Origin: Basidiobolus meristosporus CBS 931.73
Taxonomy: Eukaryota; Basidiobolomycota; Basidiobolomycetes; Basidiobolales; Basidiobolaceae
Reading direction: 5' to 3'
Assembly: GCA_002104905.1 (NCBI GenBank)
Contig: MCFE01000532.1
Coordinates: 1 to 61,663, forward strand
Length of the DNA stretch: 61,663 bases
The notes beneath the pieces are model-generated. The model did no database searches. It was not told where the DNA came from and worked only from the letters and a program-made list of their open reading frames with translations. This document shows, piece after piece, positions 34,750 to 45,351 of the stretch; positions within the stretch are counted from its first letter, which is position 1, and every line of letters starts with the position of its first letter. The position numbers were made by a program, and so were the translations under genes.

Positions 34750-35776
34750 TTATTCTTTAGTGAACAGCACGTAAACTCCCATTACCACTAGCAAGATCAT
34801 CTTGGCTTGTGGGTAATCGTTCATCAGGATAGTGACCATTCCTAGGTATGGCATATGTCTAATCATGAGATTCAAGAGTTAGTACGTGCAGCAGTAAGAA
34901 CACCATATTCGCCCATTCACTCCGCCCCAATCGTATCCTATCCTTCTCGTACTCTTCAACACTCAATCATTGATGTGATAGTGTACTTACCCCTGGACTC
35001 TGCCAATGATGTCTTTCGGCGTAATCCAGAGTTGACCTCTGTTGTAAACGCCGTTGTCGTCTACTCCATTGTTGAATTGGCGGTCATTTACTTGATTGTG
35101 ATCGCCCTTAGTCAGCAAGAAAGTCTCCTTGGCACCTTTCCTAAGGTCAAAAGTCGTGTTATTCCAGTTCACTCAGGCTCAACTCGGGCCGAACTTACTC
35201 TTCATGGACCTTCAACACTCTGTGAACAATGGGGATATCTCTTCCTTCAATCTTGAATACTGTAATGTCGCCGACTCGGACCGGCTCCTGCGACATACTC
35301 AGGAAAAGCAGGTCTCCTCGATAAAACGCTGGCTCCATACTTCCACTGTTCATTGAGACGACAAAATAAAGTAGTCACCCAAACACAGCCGCAGAGAAGT
35401 TCGAAGGGTTGAAAAAACAAGTGGTCAGTATTGGTGAACTAAGGACGCTACGAACCAGAGCACAGAAAGGCACCTCTGTGCCAGTGGCATCAAGCCGTAG
35501 CACACCGAGCCAACGCAGGAAAGTACTAACCTGAGCACAACCACGATAGGACTCTCGCTGTTAGTCCAGATGCCCATTCCTTTCCACACCATCAGTGCTG
35601 ACGACACAACCATCAACACGTTCAGAACCTGTGCAGCGAGCTATTGTGTTGTAGAAGTAACAAACAGCGACGCAAGGCTTCCGCGTAAGTAAGAGCACAG
35701 CTATTCACAACAACGATATTGAGCTGAACAAAACCTGACGAACGCTCATACGTCTCAAGGTAGCAAGGGCTTCCAT
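34750..35776 (-). CDS. signal peptidase complex catalytic subunit SEC11, tandem copy 2 (9-residue insertion)
   Basis: Five exons correspond exactly to copy 1: 35776-35735, 35628-35531, 35345-35199, 35140-34991 and 34858-34750, giving 181 residues. Exons 1-3 and all four introns look identical to copy 1. Two tracts differ. In exon 4, [11 protein letters not shown] of copy 1 becomes a longer [20 protein letters not shown] (+27 bp), in the substrate-groove/acidic-residue loop. The last 14 or so residues also differ ([12 protein letters not shown] against [12 protein letters not shown]), with many silent changes. Ser and His catalytic motifs are intact. Whether the enlarged loop keeps activity is unknown; the acidic residue may be supplied by DDNG. 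It reads as a working paralogue, not a pseudogene. Confidence 0.9.
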
Positions 35777-35857
35777 AGTACCGAAGTAAACGAGTAACAA
35801 GAAGTAGTAGACTGTAGTGTGACTTTTAAGAGTTCAACGAGGACAGACCAAACAACG
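34792..35857. repeat. segmental tandem duplication, unit 2 (SEC11 copy 2)
   Basis: Partner of 33009-34047 in the same orientation. The offset is 1783 bp on the 3' side and 1810 bp on the 5' side of a 27-bp insertion in exon 4. Confidence 0.92.
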
Positions 35858-36398
35858 AACGGCCATGGAAGTTTACTCTTTATTATATCCAGTAGAAGAG
35901 GTCTATGTATTTTGTTGAGTTTGGGCTCTCATAACTCGATAGAAGTAATGCCACGTTAGTGAATAACAAATACCAATTAAGTTAAAATACGTTTAGATTA
36001 GTTGACAGCAAGGCACGAGGTAGTACAAACAGTAGATGATGCCAATATAGAATACGTTGGTAGTGAGGGCTTTAAGCTTCAACTAAACAATATCTTATCT
36101 AATGCATACGGCCGAAGCTTAATTCATGGATAAACAGAATTGGTGTTTTATGCTTCATCACAATAATAACATTCCCAATTAAATCCGCTGAAAACATTGT
36201 ATTGGATGTCCAATTAATATCTTTCACGAACGCGAGAATCTCTTTTCAATAGAGTTCGATCCTCGCTGCCTTTGATTCGAACGCGCGCAGGTCCATTTGT
36301 TTTTTGCCCCCTTGTACCAGATCTAATCTTGGTCCTCAACAGTGAATCATATCACGAAATACATTGATAGTTTGAACAAGCTTCTTCAGTGTTCCATA
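35858..36398. other. divergent intergenic region, SEC11 copy 2 (-) / CSM1 (+)
   Basis: This is about 540 bp of AT-rich DNA upstream of both start codons and presumably holds both promoters. A GATTCGAAC word near 36275 is reminiscent of a tRNA B box, but no tRNA cloverleaf can be formed around it. Confidence 0.45.
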
Positions 36399-38054
36399 AT
36401 GCCACCCAAAAGAGCTACAAAATCGAAGGCGGTGCAAGAGATTGATTCTCCAGTAAGTGAGTCTGTGAGCAAATACGAAGCGATTCTGTGTGTTTACTTA
36501 TACAAAATAGACCCCCTCAAAGACCGTGAGAAAGGAGACCAATGTATCAAGAGGAGGAAAGAAAAGATCAGGTATGTGACTTGTTACAACATACAGATAT
36601 TAGCTCCTGACACTTTTCAATACCGTCGCATTAACCCAACTACTATTATCAAGTCAAATACGACGATGAACTTGGAAGTATGTCTACCTTTAGAATGCTG
36701 GAACTGCCAATTTGCTTTGGTATTCATTTTTCTTGATTTTAGTGGATAGTGACACGCTATCGCCGCTACGACGTTCTCCACGTCAAATCTCGAAAACGGT
36801 ATCAAAATCTACACAAGCAAAACCTCGCAAGGCGCGGAAACTTGAGATGGCGGTGGAATCAGATAGCGATCTTAGCGACAGCCCACATATACAGAAGAGC
36901 GTAAGCAAAGCTCGCTCAGATAAAAATCCTTCCAGAGATCAAAGGAGTAAAGCCCCTCGATCCGTCAAGACAACACCGGTCCTAAGTCCTCAATCTGACT
37001 TTGGCTCAGAGTCTATAGATAGTTTTGAGAGCCCAAGGCAACACAAATCCCGTGCAGGAGTGAGGAGGGCGGAGTCAGAAGACGAGGATTTAACACATGC
37101 CAAGCACAGCAAAACACACGGGAGCTCAAAAAATCTAGAGTCACCTAGCTCTGACGCTTCTGTTTTGTCAAACTTGGATGAGTCGCCAATTGTCAGAGGT
37201 TCTGGTAAGGCCACAAGATCATCACCTCGAATTAACCGCACCATTGGAGGGAAGCATACGTTATCTGCTGCGTCCAAGAATGACCCTCAGAAATCGGCTG
37301 AATTTAAGAAGTTGAAAAAGCAGCTTGCGGAGTTGACCCAAAAGTATGAAGATTTAAAGCAAGTCGGAATTCAAGATGCACAGAAGACCTTCAGCGAGTA
37401 CAAGAACAATGCCGAGCAACAATTCGAGGCTTCGGACAATGCTATCCAACGGTTGAAAGAAGAGCTTTCAGTTCTTAAGGAAAAGAAAAGTACCAAAAAG
37501 CAGCTTGAAAACCAAAAACTGTTGGAAGAACAGTCCAAAGAGCTAGGTTCTTTAAAGGAACAATGTATGTATGGTATACCTGTGCTTTGTAAATTGTGAT
37601 CTAATGCCATTTCTAGTGGAGAAACTCCAGGCTGAAAACAAAGAATTGGGCGAACAAGCAGCCGCCCAAGCAAGCCCGAGCCTAGACCTGTCTCTTCAAC
37701 TTTACCAGGAACTGTCCCATTTAAATGTTGTTCGAATCGAGAGGACTAATCAGGAGATCATCTTTGAGTGCGAGCTAACGGGCGGTAAAGGAAGTAGGTC
37801 CAGCAACAGTCTTATTATGTGGTTGATTTTTCTTAACACGGTCTTGTTAAACAGCACTAAGGTATTTGCTTCGACAAGACTTGGACGACTTGGAAACGTA
37901 CCATTACGAGCCATTACTTGATGACGAGGATGACTCTGAATTGATAGAGCACCTGCCCGATTATTTCGGTGACACGATTTCTTTCAAGAAATCATATGCA
38001 AGCCTGTTCTTCTGGAGAGCTCTTGACTCGTTGAAGGAGACCAAAAAACATTAA
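36399..38054 (+). CDS. pcs1: monopolin subunit Csm1/Pcs1
   Basis: Exons are 36399-36452, 36511-36571, probable 24-nt microexon 36654-36677, 36743-37564, 37617-37793 and 37855-38054, giving 445 residues (437 without the microexon). The first ~190 residues are disordered and basic (MPPKRATKSK, SPLRRSPRQ). A long coiled coil follows (KKLKKQLAELTQKYEDLK ... EELSVLKEKK ... KLQAENKELGEQ). The globular C-terminus carries the Csm1 signature: LSLQLYQELSHLNVVRIER, IIFECELTGGKGTLRYLL, TYHYEPLL, IEHLPDYFGDTISF and FFWRALDSL. The last join (GGAA|GTAGG to AACAG|CACTAAGG) is supported by that conserved order. Csm1/Pcs1 homodimers with Lrs4/Mde4 clamp sister kinetochores, prevent merotelic attachment and tether rDNA. 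Family identity is firm; N-terminal exons are less certain. Confidence 0.88.
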
Positions 38055-39654
38055 CTTCAAGCGCTTGTAACCCATCATCATCGTATCGTATAGGGCGGGG
38101 TGCTCGTCACTCCACTACAAAATTACTTTGTACATTGCTTACACCGGCCGGTTCTTACAGCAACATCATATATTATTACTTGAGATGATTGGCCTACCCA
38201 TTGGGTTGGGATATACGATAAACACTTTATTCGGACAAGAAAGCGAGTGATGTCGATACCCAGAGTTTGCTTTGATACAATAAAAAGCGCCAAGTTGTCA
38301 TTCAACCCCTCCCCCAGTCCTGCCATAGCCTTGGCCACCAGTAGAGCCAATCAATTTAGGGTTGCGGCCGACACTTTCAGAGTTAGTCTTAACTGGTCAT
38401 TTATGAACCTTGAGGAGGACACATATTATTACAGTTGTTGGTTCCATGCTTGTCACCATTAACCATGCATATCCTAGTGATATTAGCCAATATGGCAGGT
38501 AAGCCGCATTGGGGATGCCCTCTGAAAGCGTGCCCAATCTGATCTTCGAAGTTCCTGCATAACAGTGTTAATCATTGGAAGCAAGATTGACAGTGATTGT
38601 TTGTTCGCGCAACCCCTGGGTCGTTATGCACAGTCGCATGCACAGTTATGGTCGGATCAGGCGAAGTTTAAGGCTATGGTATAGGAATAGTTAATAGGGA
38701 TTTGGGGGTCGAGGGTCGGGGGTCGGGGGCAATGACACGCGACTCCCATCAATCTACATTATATTGCTGTTCATCAGTCAAGATCTACGTCGTTTTTCAC
38801 CCCGGCCACAAGAAACCAGTGACCCTTGGAGTCTTCACCCATTGTACGCTGGCCAGTCCCTTCGGCTTGGTGGCCCGCTTAGGAGGGTGAGAGCATGGGC
38901 ACTGGAATCTTGCCAGTGGGCTGAAGAGATTGTTGCGAGCCTGATTATCCTAGCTGAACATTTCGGTTGCCATACCGTCGAGCTTTAAAGTTGCTTGGAA
39001 CAGATGTAAATCGTGTTTCTACAGCATATATATTAAAATTAAACATTGTTGACGCGGCCCACAACCCTGCTTGCTCGTTGCCGTCAAATTCCATAATTGT
39101 ATATCCGTGTGAGACAGCTGGTTTCGACAACACCTACATGGTGTACCTTACCTTACCATGTATCAAATCGGGGCCTGCTTGGAAATCCCTTCTCCTTGCT
39201 TGGCCATGCTACGGGGCGGCTTAATATATATCAATTGGGAGGGTAAATCAAATGTCGATAACATGCGCATCTTTGTTGTATGTTACCCATCCGGTCCGGG
39301 TTTTGAGACCGCTAAATTCTCCTCCATCAAGCTTTAGTCGAAACAACAACAATTTATCAACACTGAGGTCCCATTTGGTCGATATTTCGGAAAGGACTGG
39401 ACGTTTATCTGCTGTCTACCCACCGGGAACCCAAATCTTTCAGACGACACTCTGCACCTTCTGATATCTACTTCATTGCTACACCCTTTGTACTTTCCCG
39501 CTGGGTCTCTGTTTTTCATCGACGTGCGTGCTAGAGATTGCGACCACCTCTTTTTGTAGAAAAGCGCGAATCACCTCAGTAACCGGTAAACGCGAAGCTT
39601 ACTAGCTCTTTGGTATCCGCACTTGGACCTGCCTAGCAACGAGTCCCAAATGCC
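38055..39654. other. 1.6-kb gene-free stretch with a G-rich tract
   Basis: A GGGTCG-type G-rich tract lies at 38704-38729. Frames of 62-85 codons on both strands overlap each other and show no conserved motifs. A 75-codon minus frame at 38123-38350 reads protein-like but I cannot support it. The last ~150 bp should carry the promoter of the metalloprotease gene. Confidence 0.4.
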
Positions 39655-41141
39655 ATGTGTTTCTGTCTCTTTCTTCTGATTGTATTCGTCGTTCTTACTC
39701 AACTGTCGAGCCAAGCGCAAGCAGAAATCTCCCTTGCTGGCGACCAACTGTGTTATGACATACTTAAGCCTTGGATTAAGAACTCTAGAGTGAGGGTTGA
39801 TTGTGCTTTGGTGGAAACCACCAAAGGTCTTAAAGGGGACCGAGTCATCTCTGCGGGACTTGAAGCAACCAACATGAACCTTAACTTTTACTGCACCGCT
39901 GACAAAGCGCAATGTAACAAGGTTCAGGCCGCATTCGATACTGCTTTCAAGCTGATATCCAATGTGGTGGTGCTCAAAGAGCCGTTGACGGTAAACGCTT
40001 CCTTTGTCCACTTCTGCGAGGAGTATGGTGAGTGCAACGCTCAATACAGGATACTAGGTAGGCCCTCAAACTCCACTGGTGATTTCGAATGCAGGGACTC
40101 ACAGGTACAAACAGGAAGTGCCGGCCCGGCGAGAACGATAGTTCTAACCGACGAAGACGGGCGAAAGCGCTCGTTTCCCCAGGCGTTGTTGAAACAAAAG
40201 GGGTTGACCAAGCATCCGAAATTTAGCCCTTACGACATAGTAGCCACATTCAACGCCGACGTGGATTTTTGGTTTGAGGTTAGTCAAGGCTATACGTAAT
40301 TCCGGTGCAAGAAGGTTGCCTACATCAACGCTAACATCGTGGTACAAAATACTAGGGAGATGGGATGATCAAATCAACCCAAAGTGACTTTCTGTTTGTC
40401 ATCATCCATGAGCTTATTCATGGTCTGGGGTTCTCTTCGGCATGGATGGATTATATCAATGATATGCCTCAGTACCTGACGCCCAACATTCTGATCTCCA
40501 ACTCCTCTGACCTGTATGTCTTTGCTGGCTTCGTCGAGAACGTGTTCGATAAGTTTCTGGTGGAGTACCCGTCGCTAAGACCATTGTCGGAAGTGACGGA
40601 CGTTCTCAACACTTTCGCTAGTGGCCCGGGAACCGTATTCCACCACGAGGAGGAGTTTTCCAAGACCTTCTCCTCCTCGACACAGTCCAAAGAGGCAACT
40701 CGTATGTTGCACCTGTCAACCACTGGGAAAACCCTGGCGTTCTTTCCAAAAAATACCACTGGATCCAATACCCCAATAATCCTGGAGACCTCGCTGAATC
40801 CATACGTCCAAGGAAGCTCGATATCTCATTTCGACTTCAAGACGTATTCGAACACGGCCGATTTTCTGATGAGATACATGGAGGATCGAGGCGTGTCGTT
40901 AAGGACGAGTATTGAGCGAACCGGAACCTATATCGGTGGCCCAGTTGGCCCACAGCTCGGGCTCGTATTGCAATCACTGGGATACTCGATCAATCCCAAC
41001 CCAAAGCCCATATCCGAAATCCTGCCCAAGATTGGCAACTCAGATACGATGCATAGCAACCCTGCCACGACGACTAAAGGTGGCCAAGTCCGCTGGCTGC
41101 TGCTGATGGTTCTGATTACTCTCTGGGCCAATTCCCGCTAA
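39655..41141 (+). CDS. secreted, probably GPI-anchored, leishmanolysin (M8)-like metalloprotease
   Basis: Two exons, 39655-40278 and 40356-41141, join across a 77-bp intron (GAG|GTTAGT; branch GCTAACA; ACTAG acceptor) to give 469 residues. A hydrophobic signal peptide (CLFLLIVFVVLTQLSSQAQA) opens the protein. The zinc site HELIHGLGFS (about residues 226-235) has the HExxHxxGFS form of leishmanolysins. Some 136 residues later SHFDFKTYSNTADFLM gives a candidate third ligand (H366) and Met-turn (M380), in the order HW...DELM seen in M8 enzymes. Six or so Cys lie in the N-terminal third. The last ~18 residues are hydrophobic after a small-residue/Asn-Pro-Ala-Thr region, consistent with a GPI anchor signal. 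The likely role is extracellular or wall-bound proteolysis. It is short and diverged for M8, so the family call is an inference; the signal peptide and zinc motif are seen directly. Confidence 0.8.
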
Positions 41142-41813
41142 TATGAGCGTATATCCTGGGCGACCTTTATGGCGTAGTCTGCTAGTGTCCGGCTGTAGTA
41201 CAATATCCCGCATGGTTGCCTTTGGAGCCCAGGCTCATTCTGTTTATTTTTCATGTTAGCTAAATACGTAGGATACACATTTTGATTCCTTTTTGGCAGT
41301 TGTTGGTTGTGCTCTAGTAGATCGGGATATCTTATCCACCCATAGATATCTTCGTTCGAGCGGTTTCCAAAGTCGATTTTGTTTGATAGTTGTGCTTGAC
41401 AAGGGAATCCTCGGGCTGACCATTCTCCATAGAGATAGACATATTATATCCATCTGAGTATTCACAGGTTTAATTGACCAACATTCCACTAATCACCTCC
41501 TTTCATTCGGGGGCAAGGTATGAATAAATTGAAATTGAAATTGAAATCGAACTCTTGGCGCATCCATGGGGCGCTGAGCCCTCTCTATACCAAGAGGTGC
41601 TGTATTAGAGATGGAGCAGGCCGTCTTCCTGCTTGAGCCCCCCATCCGGTTTCTTTGGCCTTTAAGAGAGGGGATTCACGGAGTTGGGTCTTACATGGAC
41701 TGTTTATTAATTGATATGTGATTGGCTGTGAGTGTGTGAATCATGCTATGAAGGAAGCCGACAAAAGAATCCGCTTGTGTTGAATGGAATCCTAACTATA
41801 GATCCACACCTCG
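41142..41813. other. intergenic between convergent genes
   Basis: Holds the 3' flanks of the metalloprotease and HIBCH genes. It includes a short (ATTGAA)n tandem near 41526-41550 and no gene. Confidence 0.45.
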
Positions 41814-43731
41814 TCAATTGACCCATCGAAGACCACCCAAAACAGATCTGGTTTTTCTTGAAAGGACCTCCTCCACTTTTTCAACGACGCCTCGTTTACC
41901 TTGACGATCGGACATGAACCATTCAACGATCCCCTTGTGGTCCAGCTGGGGTGATCCGGAGTTCATGTTCTCTCCGTTAAGTAGCTTACGCACTTCTTCC
42001 TCACTTGGGAGCGCCATACGACGATGTGGGTATTCAAGGAAGGGGAGCGCTTCAGGGAGCTCAAGAGAATGAGGATGGTTGCCACCAAAGTACTTTTCCT
42101 CCACAAGCTGATCGCTCACGCCTGTGATAGTCGAGGGGGACCATTTGGGATCGCGAGTCTTCGTAACCAGAGCCTTGGTAACCCCTTCGGCAAAATCGTG
42201 CTCCGCCTAGGTAATGGAATGGTTAGCCAGTCGAAACAACACCCAAATCTCTGTGAAAGGCAGCTCACTAAGAATGATTGAACCAAATGGTACTCCATCT
42301 TGAAGCAATTGGCGATGTTCATTTTGCGACCGGAACGGAGGGCACGGAGGGTAACTTTGAGACTGGTGGGAGACATCTCCTTCAGAGTGGCGAGCGTTTT
42401 CTTGGCGAATTCGGAGCCGTCTTTTTCGAGTGATTCAAAGATCTCCTCAACTGTATCGTGGCGGAAACAGCTAATATCCAGGTTAAACAAATGCTTTGAA
42501 TCCTCGGAACAAACGAAAATGGTTACTTGTCGATAGTATTCCGGTGCTTAGCGAGGCTGTACTCATGCCCGGTGGGCTCGGAAACGAAATCTTCGATAGC
42601 TAGGTTGATGACTTCCGGATCTGAGGTATCCAGCTCACAGAGTCTTTCTTCCAGCGCATCCAGGCGAGCGGCGGGGACGTAATGGGTTGCGATACCAGCA
42701 TATCTACGTAGATTGTTATTATTCTTCATGTCCAATTGATGCGTTCGTTACATAAAACGGTATTACAAGGTATCCTCTCCCTTTAATCTGTCTCCCGTCA
42801 AAGCGAGGTATGTGCCAGTTTCCCCATCCAATCTGGGCAGAAAGAATGATCCTCCCACGTCTGGGAAGAAACCGATCTTGGTTTCCGGCATGGCGAACAA
42901 CGTGTTCTCGGTAGCAATACGGAAAGGTGCATGAACCGAAAGGCCAACACCACCTCCCACTAAGTCAACGAGCGTTAATCAAAGCTAACATCGCTGAGTA
43001 TTCATGCAAATATCGTTACTAGTGATTCCGTTAATCAGCGCCACAAATGGGGTCTTCAGTGTAGAAAGTGTGTAGTTGAGGCGGTATTCTTCTTCAAAGA
43101 ATTTGAGCGAGTTGGGATCGTTGTTTTTAGCTCCTTTGACAACCTCTAGATGTGAATGTTGCGCTTTAGCACAAGTTAATCGAAGGCCAACCCAAGGGTT
43201 CTTACCAACAACGTCTCCACCGGCACAGTAGGCCTTGGGATTGTTGGACTTCATCAGGATAACTTTGCACAGATCAGATTGCTCCCAGGCCTGCCGAGGG
43301 TTACGGAGAAAATTAGCCTTTAACCGACAGGTTATGAGCATAAACGCGCCTTTTGAATACCTGGAGTTGGGGATATATCTGACGGATCATGGGAAGGTTC
43401 AATGAATTCAGAACCTTGGGCCTGTTGAGGATGAAGGTACGACCTCCGTAAAGCTTCTGCTGAATCACCTCATTCTGCTCGAAGTGTTATTGCTGGGTGA
43501 CTGGACAGGGGAAAGCTGGTAGACGGCATACCTGTCTTGGGCTAATTGTGCTATAGGGTCTTTCAAGCTAGAGAAAGAAGGTTACTACGCAAACTCCAGA
43601 TAGGAATGATTCAGTAGCGAAGCTGACGATACATTTTGTGGACTAGTGGCCAGTTGGATTCTCGCAACGGAGGCCCTGGCAAAGAGGGCGCGATTTTTGG
43701 GTAAATGATTCAAGACACTGGAGCTTAGCAT
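41814..43731 (-). CDS. HIBCH: 3-hydroxyisobutyryl-CoA hydrolase, mitochondrial
   Basis: Nine exons join in frame: 43731-43633, 43567-43532, 43474-43361, 43290-43206, 43145-43020, 42959-42767, 42703-42527, 42470-42269 and 42206-41814, giving 474 residues. The N-terminus is basic and Ser-rich without acidic residues, as for a mitochondrial presequence. Crotonase-fold markers appear in order: [31 protein letters not shown] (oxyanion hole), [44 protein letters not shown] (catalytic Glu/Asp region), [37 protein letters not shown] and [13 protein letters not shown]. The C-terminal HDFAEGV block is followed by a fungal-length tail. It hydrolyses 3-hydroxyisobutyryl-CoA in valine degradation, as yeast Ehd3 does. 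All joins keep phase and no lesion is seen. Confidence 0.94.
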
Positions 43732-45012
43732 TGATGTTGTGTAATTCACTAAGGCTTGGAGTAGATAATGATGCGGTCAAAGGAATTGGAACTCAACAAA
43801 TAAACTTCGTGAGAAATGTGCTTTTAAATATGCAAAATGGATCATGGTAGAAATGGGATCCATGTGCCAAAAAGGAAAATTTGCCCAGTTAAATTGGCAA
43901 AACCCGATGATTAAATCGACCTGAGAAACCAGCCAATGGTAGATGGATTTCGTACAATCTCTTGCATAGACTCCATGAGAATGGAGTGGTAATGCAGTTT
44001 TCGTGAGAAAACACCCTCGGAATTCAGCCGTCAGCCAGTTGACAGTACCCATTTCATGAAGGTGGAATATGGCGTAACTATCTCTGAAACGATTAACGTG
44101 AGAAAGTTCTCTATTCATAGGGCATGCAGTCAAACTAACCTGTAAGCACGTCAAGTTGGAAGCGACGTCACCCGGCCTCAATCAATTTTCCACACCCATT
44201 CCACCTCCGTTATGATTTGTCATGAACTGATCAAGCACAACGGTACCCCGTACGACTTGGAATGAGCAGTCAGTGATTGATAGCGCAATAGCGAATCCAT
44301 GGAAATCAACGAGGTTGCGTATTCCCGTGACGGCCGTAATTCTAGTCAATTGAATGGAAGTAGCGTGAGCTTAAATTCTGTCCTACAGCGAGAGAGAATC
44401 CATGCCATTTTCCCAACAAGAGGTTTCGGCTTTTGCTCGATCACACACACATTCCCCCCGGTTAAATCATCCAACCGGTCTGCTGTATCAGGCACACGAT
44501 TCTTGGACCGGAACCGTTGGCCAATTGTTCGACAACTCCTTCCAACAACCAGGCGCATTGAACCATTCTGTGGACCAGCGGTCCATAGCCTGTGTCGGAA
44601 AGCATGGTAGGTGTTGATCGATTAGTGCCTATAGGCACAGAACCAGCCCGAAAGTCTTGACTATTGTTACATATTCTGGTGACTCCGCCACCTTGTGGTG
44701 TCTAAGATTCAGAAGTGGTGGCAACTGACTGGCAAGTAGGAGCCTTATGGCTTACGGAAATCTCGCTTACAGAGTTCGTCAATTCCCCATCATCAGGATT
44801 AAATAAATAGTCTCGAGGCACGTGAGTTGCTTATTTTTATAGAACGTCATCATTGGCATATTCAGATGACCAACCTTCGAAAAGATTGCTTGTATTGCGC
44901 GGAGTGAAATTGAAACCCATCTCCAGCAAATTTATTTTATCTCCAATAGCTACACTCAAGTGCCTCTTACTTTGCTCCTCAAACCTTGTAACGCGTTACT
45001 CACTTAAAGACA
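43732..45012. other. divergent intergenic region, HIBCH (-) / ROMO1 (+)
   Basis: 1.3 kb without a supportable gene; open frames at 43777-44181 and 44299-44617 have no conserved features. Promoters of both neighbours are expected at its ends. Confidence 0.45.
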
Positions 45013-45351
45013 ATGGACTCTCCTCGTTTTGAACGTGCCAAGAATGGTGCCTTGATGGGCGGTACCATCGGTTTGTGTATTGGCCTAGTATTTGGGACAG
45101 TTACTCTTATGAGGTAAAAGTCATGCCTTCGGCAAGAACGTTACTTTCAAACATTTAATGACTGTATTCCACTCAATAGGTACGGGCCTGGAAGAAATGG
45201 TTATATTCAGACTCTGGGACGCTACATGGTCTCTTCCGCGGCCACCTTCGGCTTTTTTATGAGTGTTGGTAGTGTTGTACGCAGTGATGGCACCCAGGTG
45301 AACTTCAACACTAGGCTACCTATCTATATCAAAGACGAGAGAAAAGAATAA
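45013..45351 (+). CDS. MGR2: ROMO1/Mgr2 mitochondrial inner-membrane protein
   Basis: Two exons, 45013-45113 and 45180-45351, join (AG|GTAAAAG to AATAG|GTACGGG, giving MRYGP) into 90 residues. The family pattern is complete: [21 protein letters not shown], a Gly-rich first helix with GxxxG packing; then MRYGPGRNG; then [23 protein letters not shown], the second helix with the conserved SxxTFGxFMxxG. Mgr2 is the lateral gatekeeper of the TIM23 presequence translocase; the animal orthologue is ROMO1. Each exon alone is too short to stand out, so the gene is easy to miss. Length fits (human ROMO1 is 79). Confidence 0.94.

Noticed and set aside
36254-36285. Possible tRNA B-box word (GATTCGAAC)
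   Set aside because: No acceptor stem, D arm or anticodon arm can be built around it on either strand.
38123-38350. 75-codon minus-strand frame that reads protein-like
   Set aside because: A complementary plus-strand frame of similar length exists and no family is recognised; too short to support.
39571-40044. 157-codon minus-strand frame
   Set aside because: Antisense to exon 1 of the metalloprotease gene, whose sense frame has a signal peptide and continues through an intron into the zinc motif.
43777-44181. 134-codon minus-strand frame upstream of HIBCH
   Set aside because: No conserved motif, odd composition and no splice link to HIBCH, whose presequence-like first exon starts at 43731.
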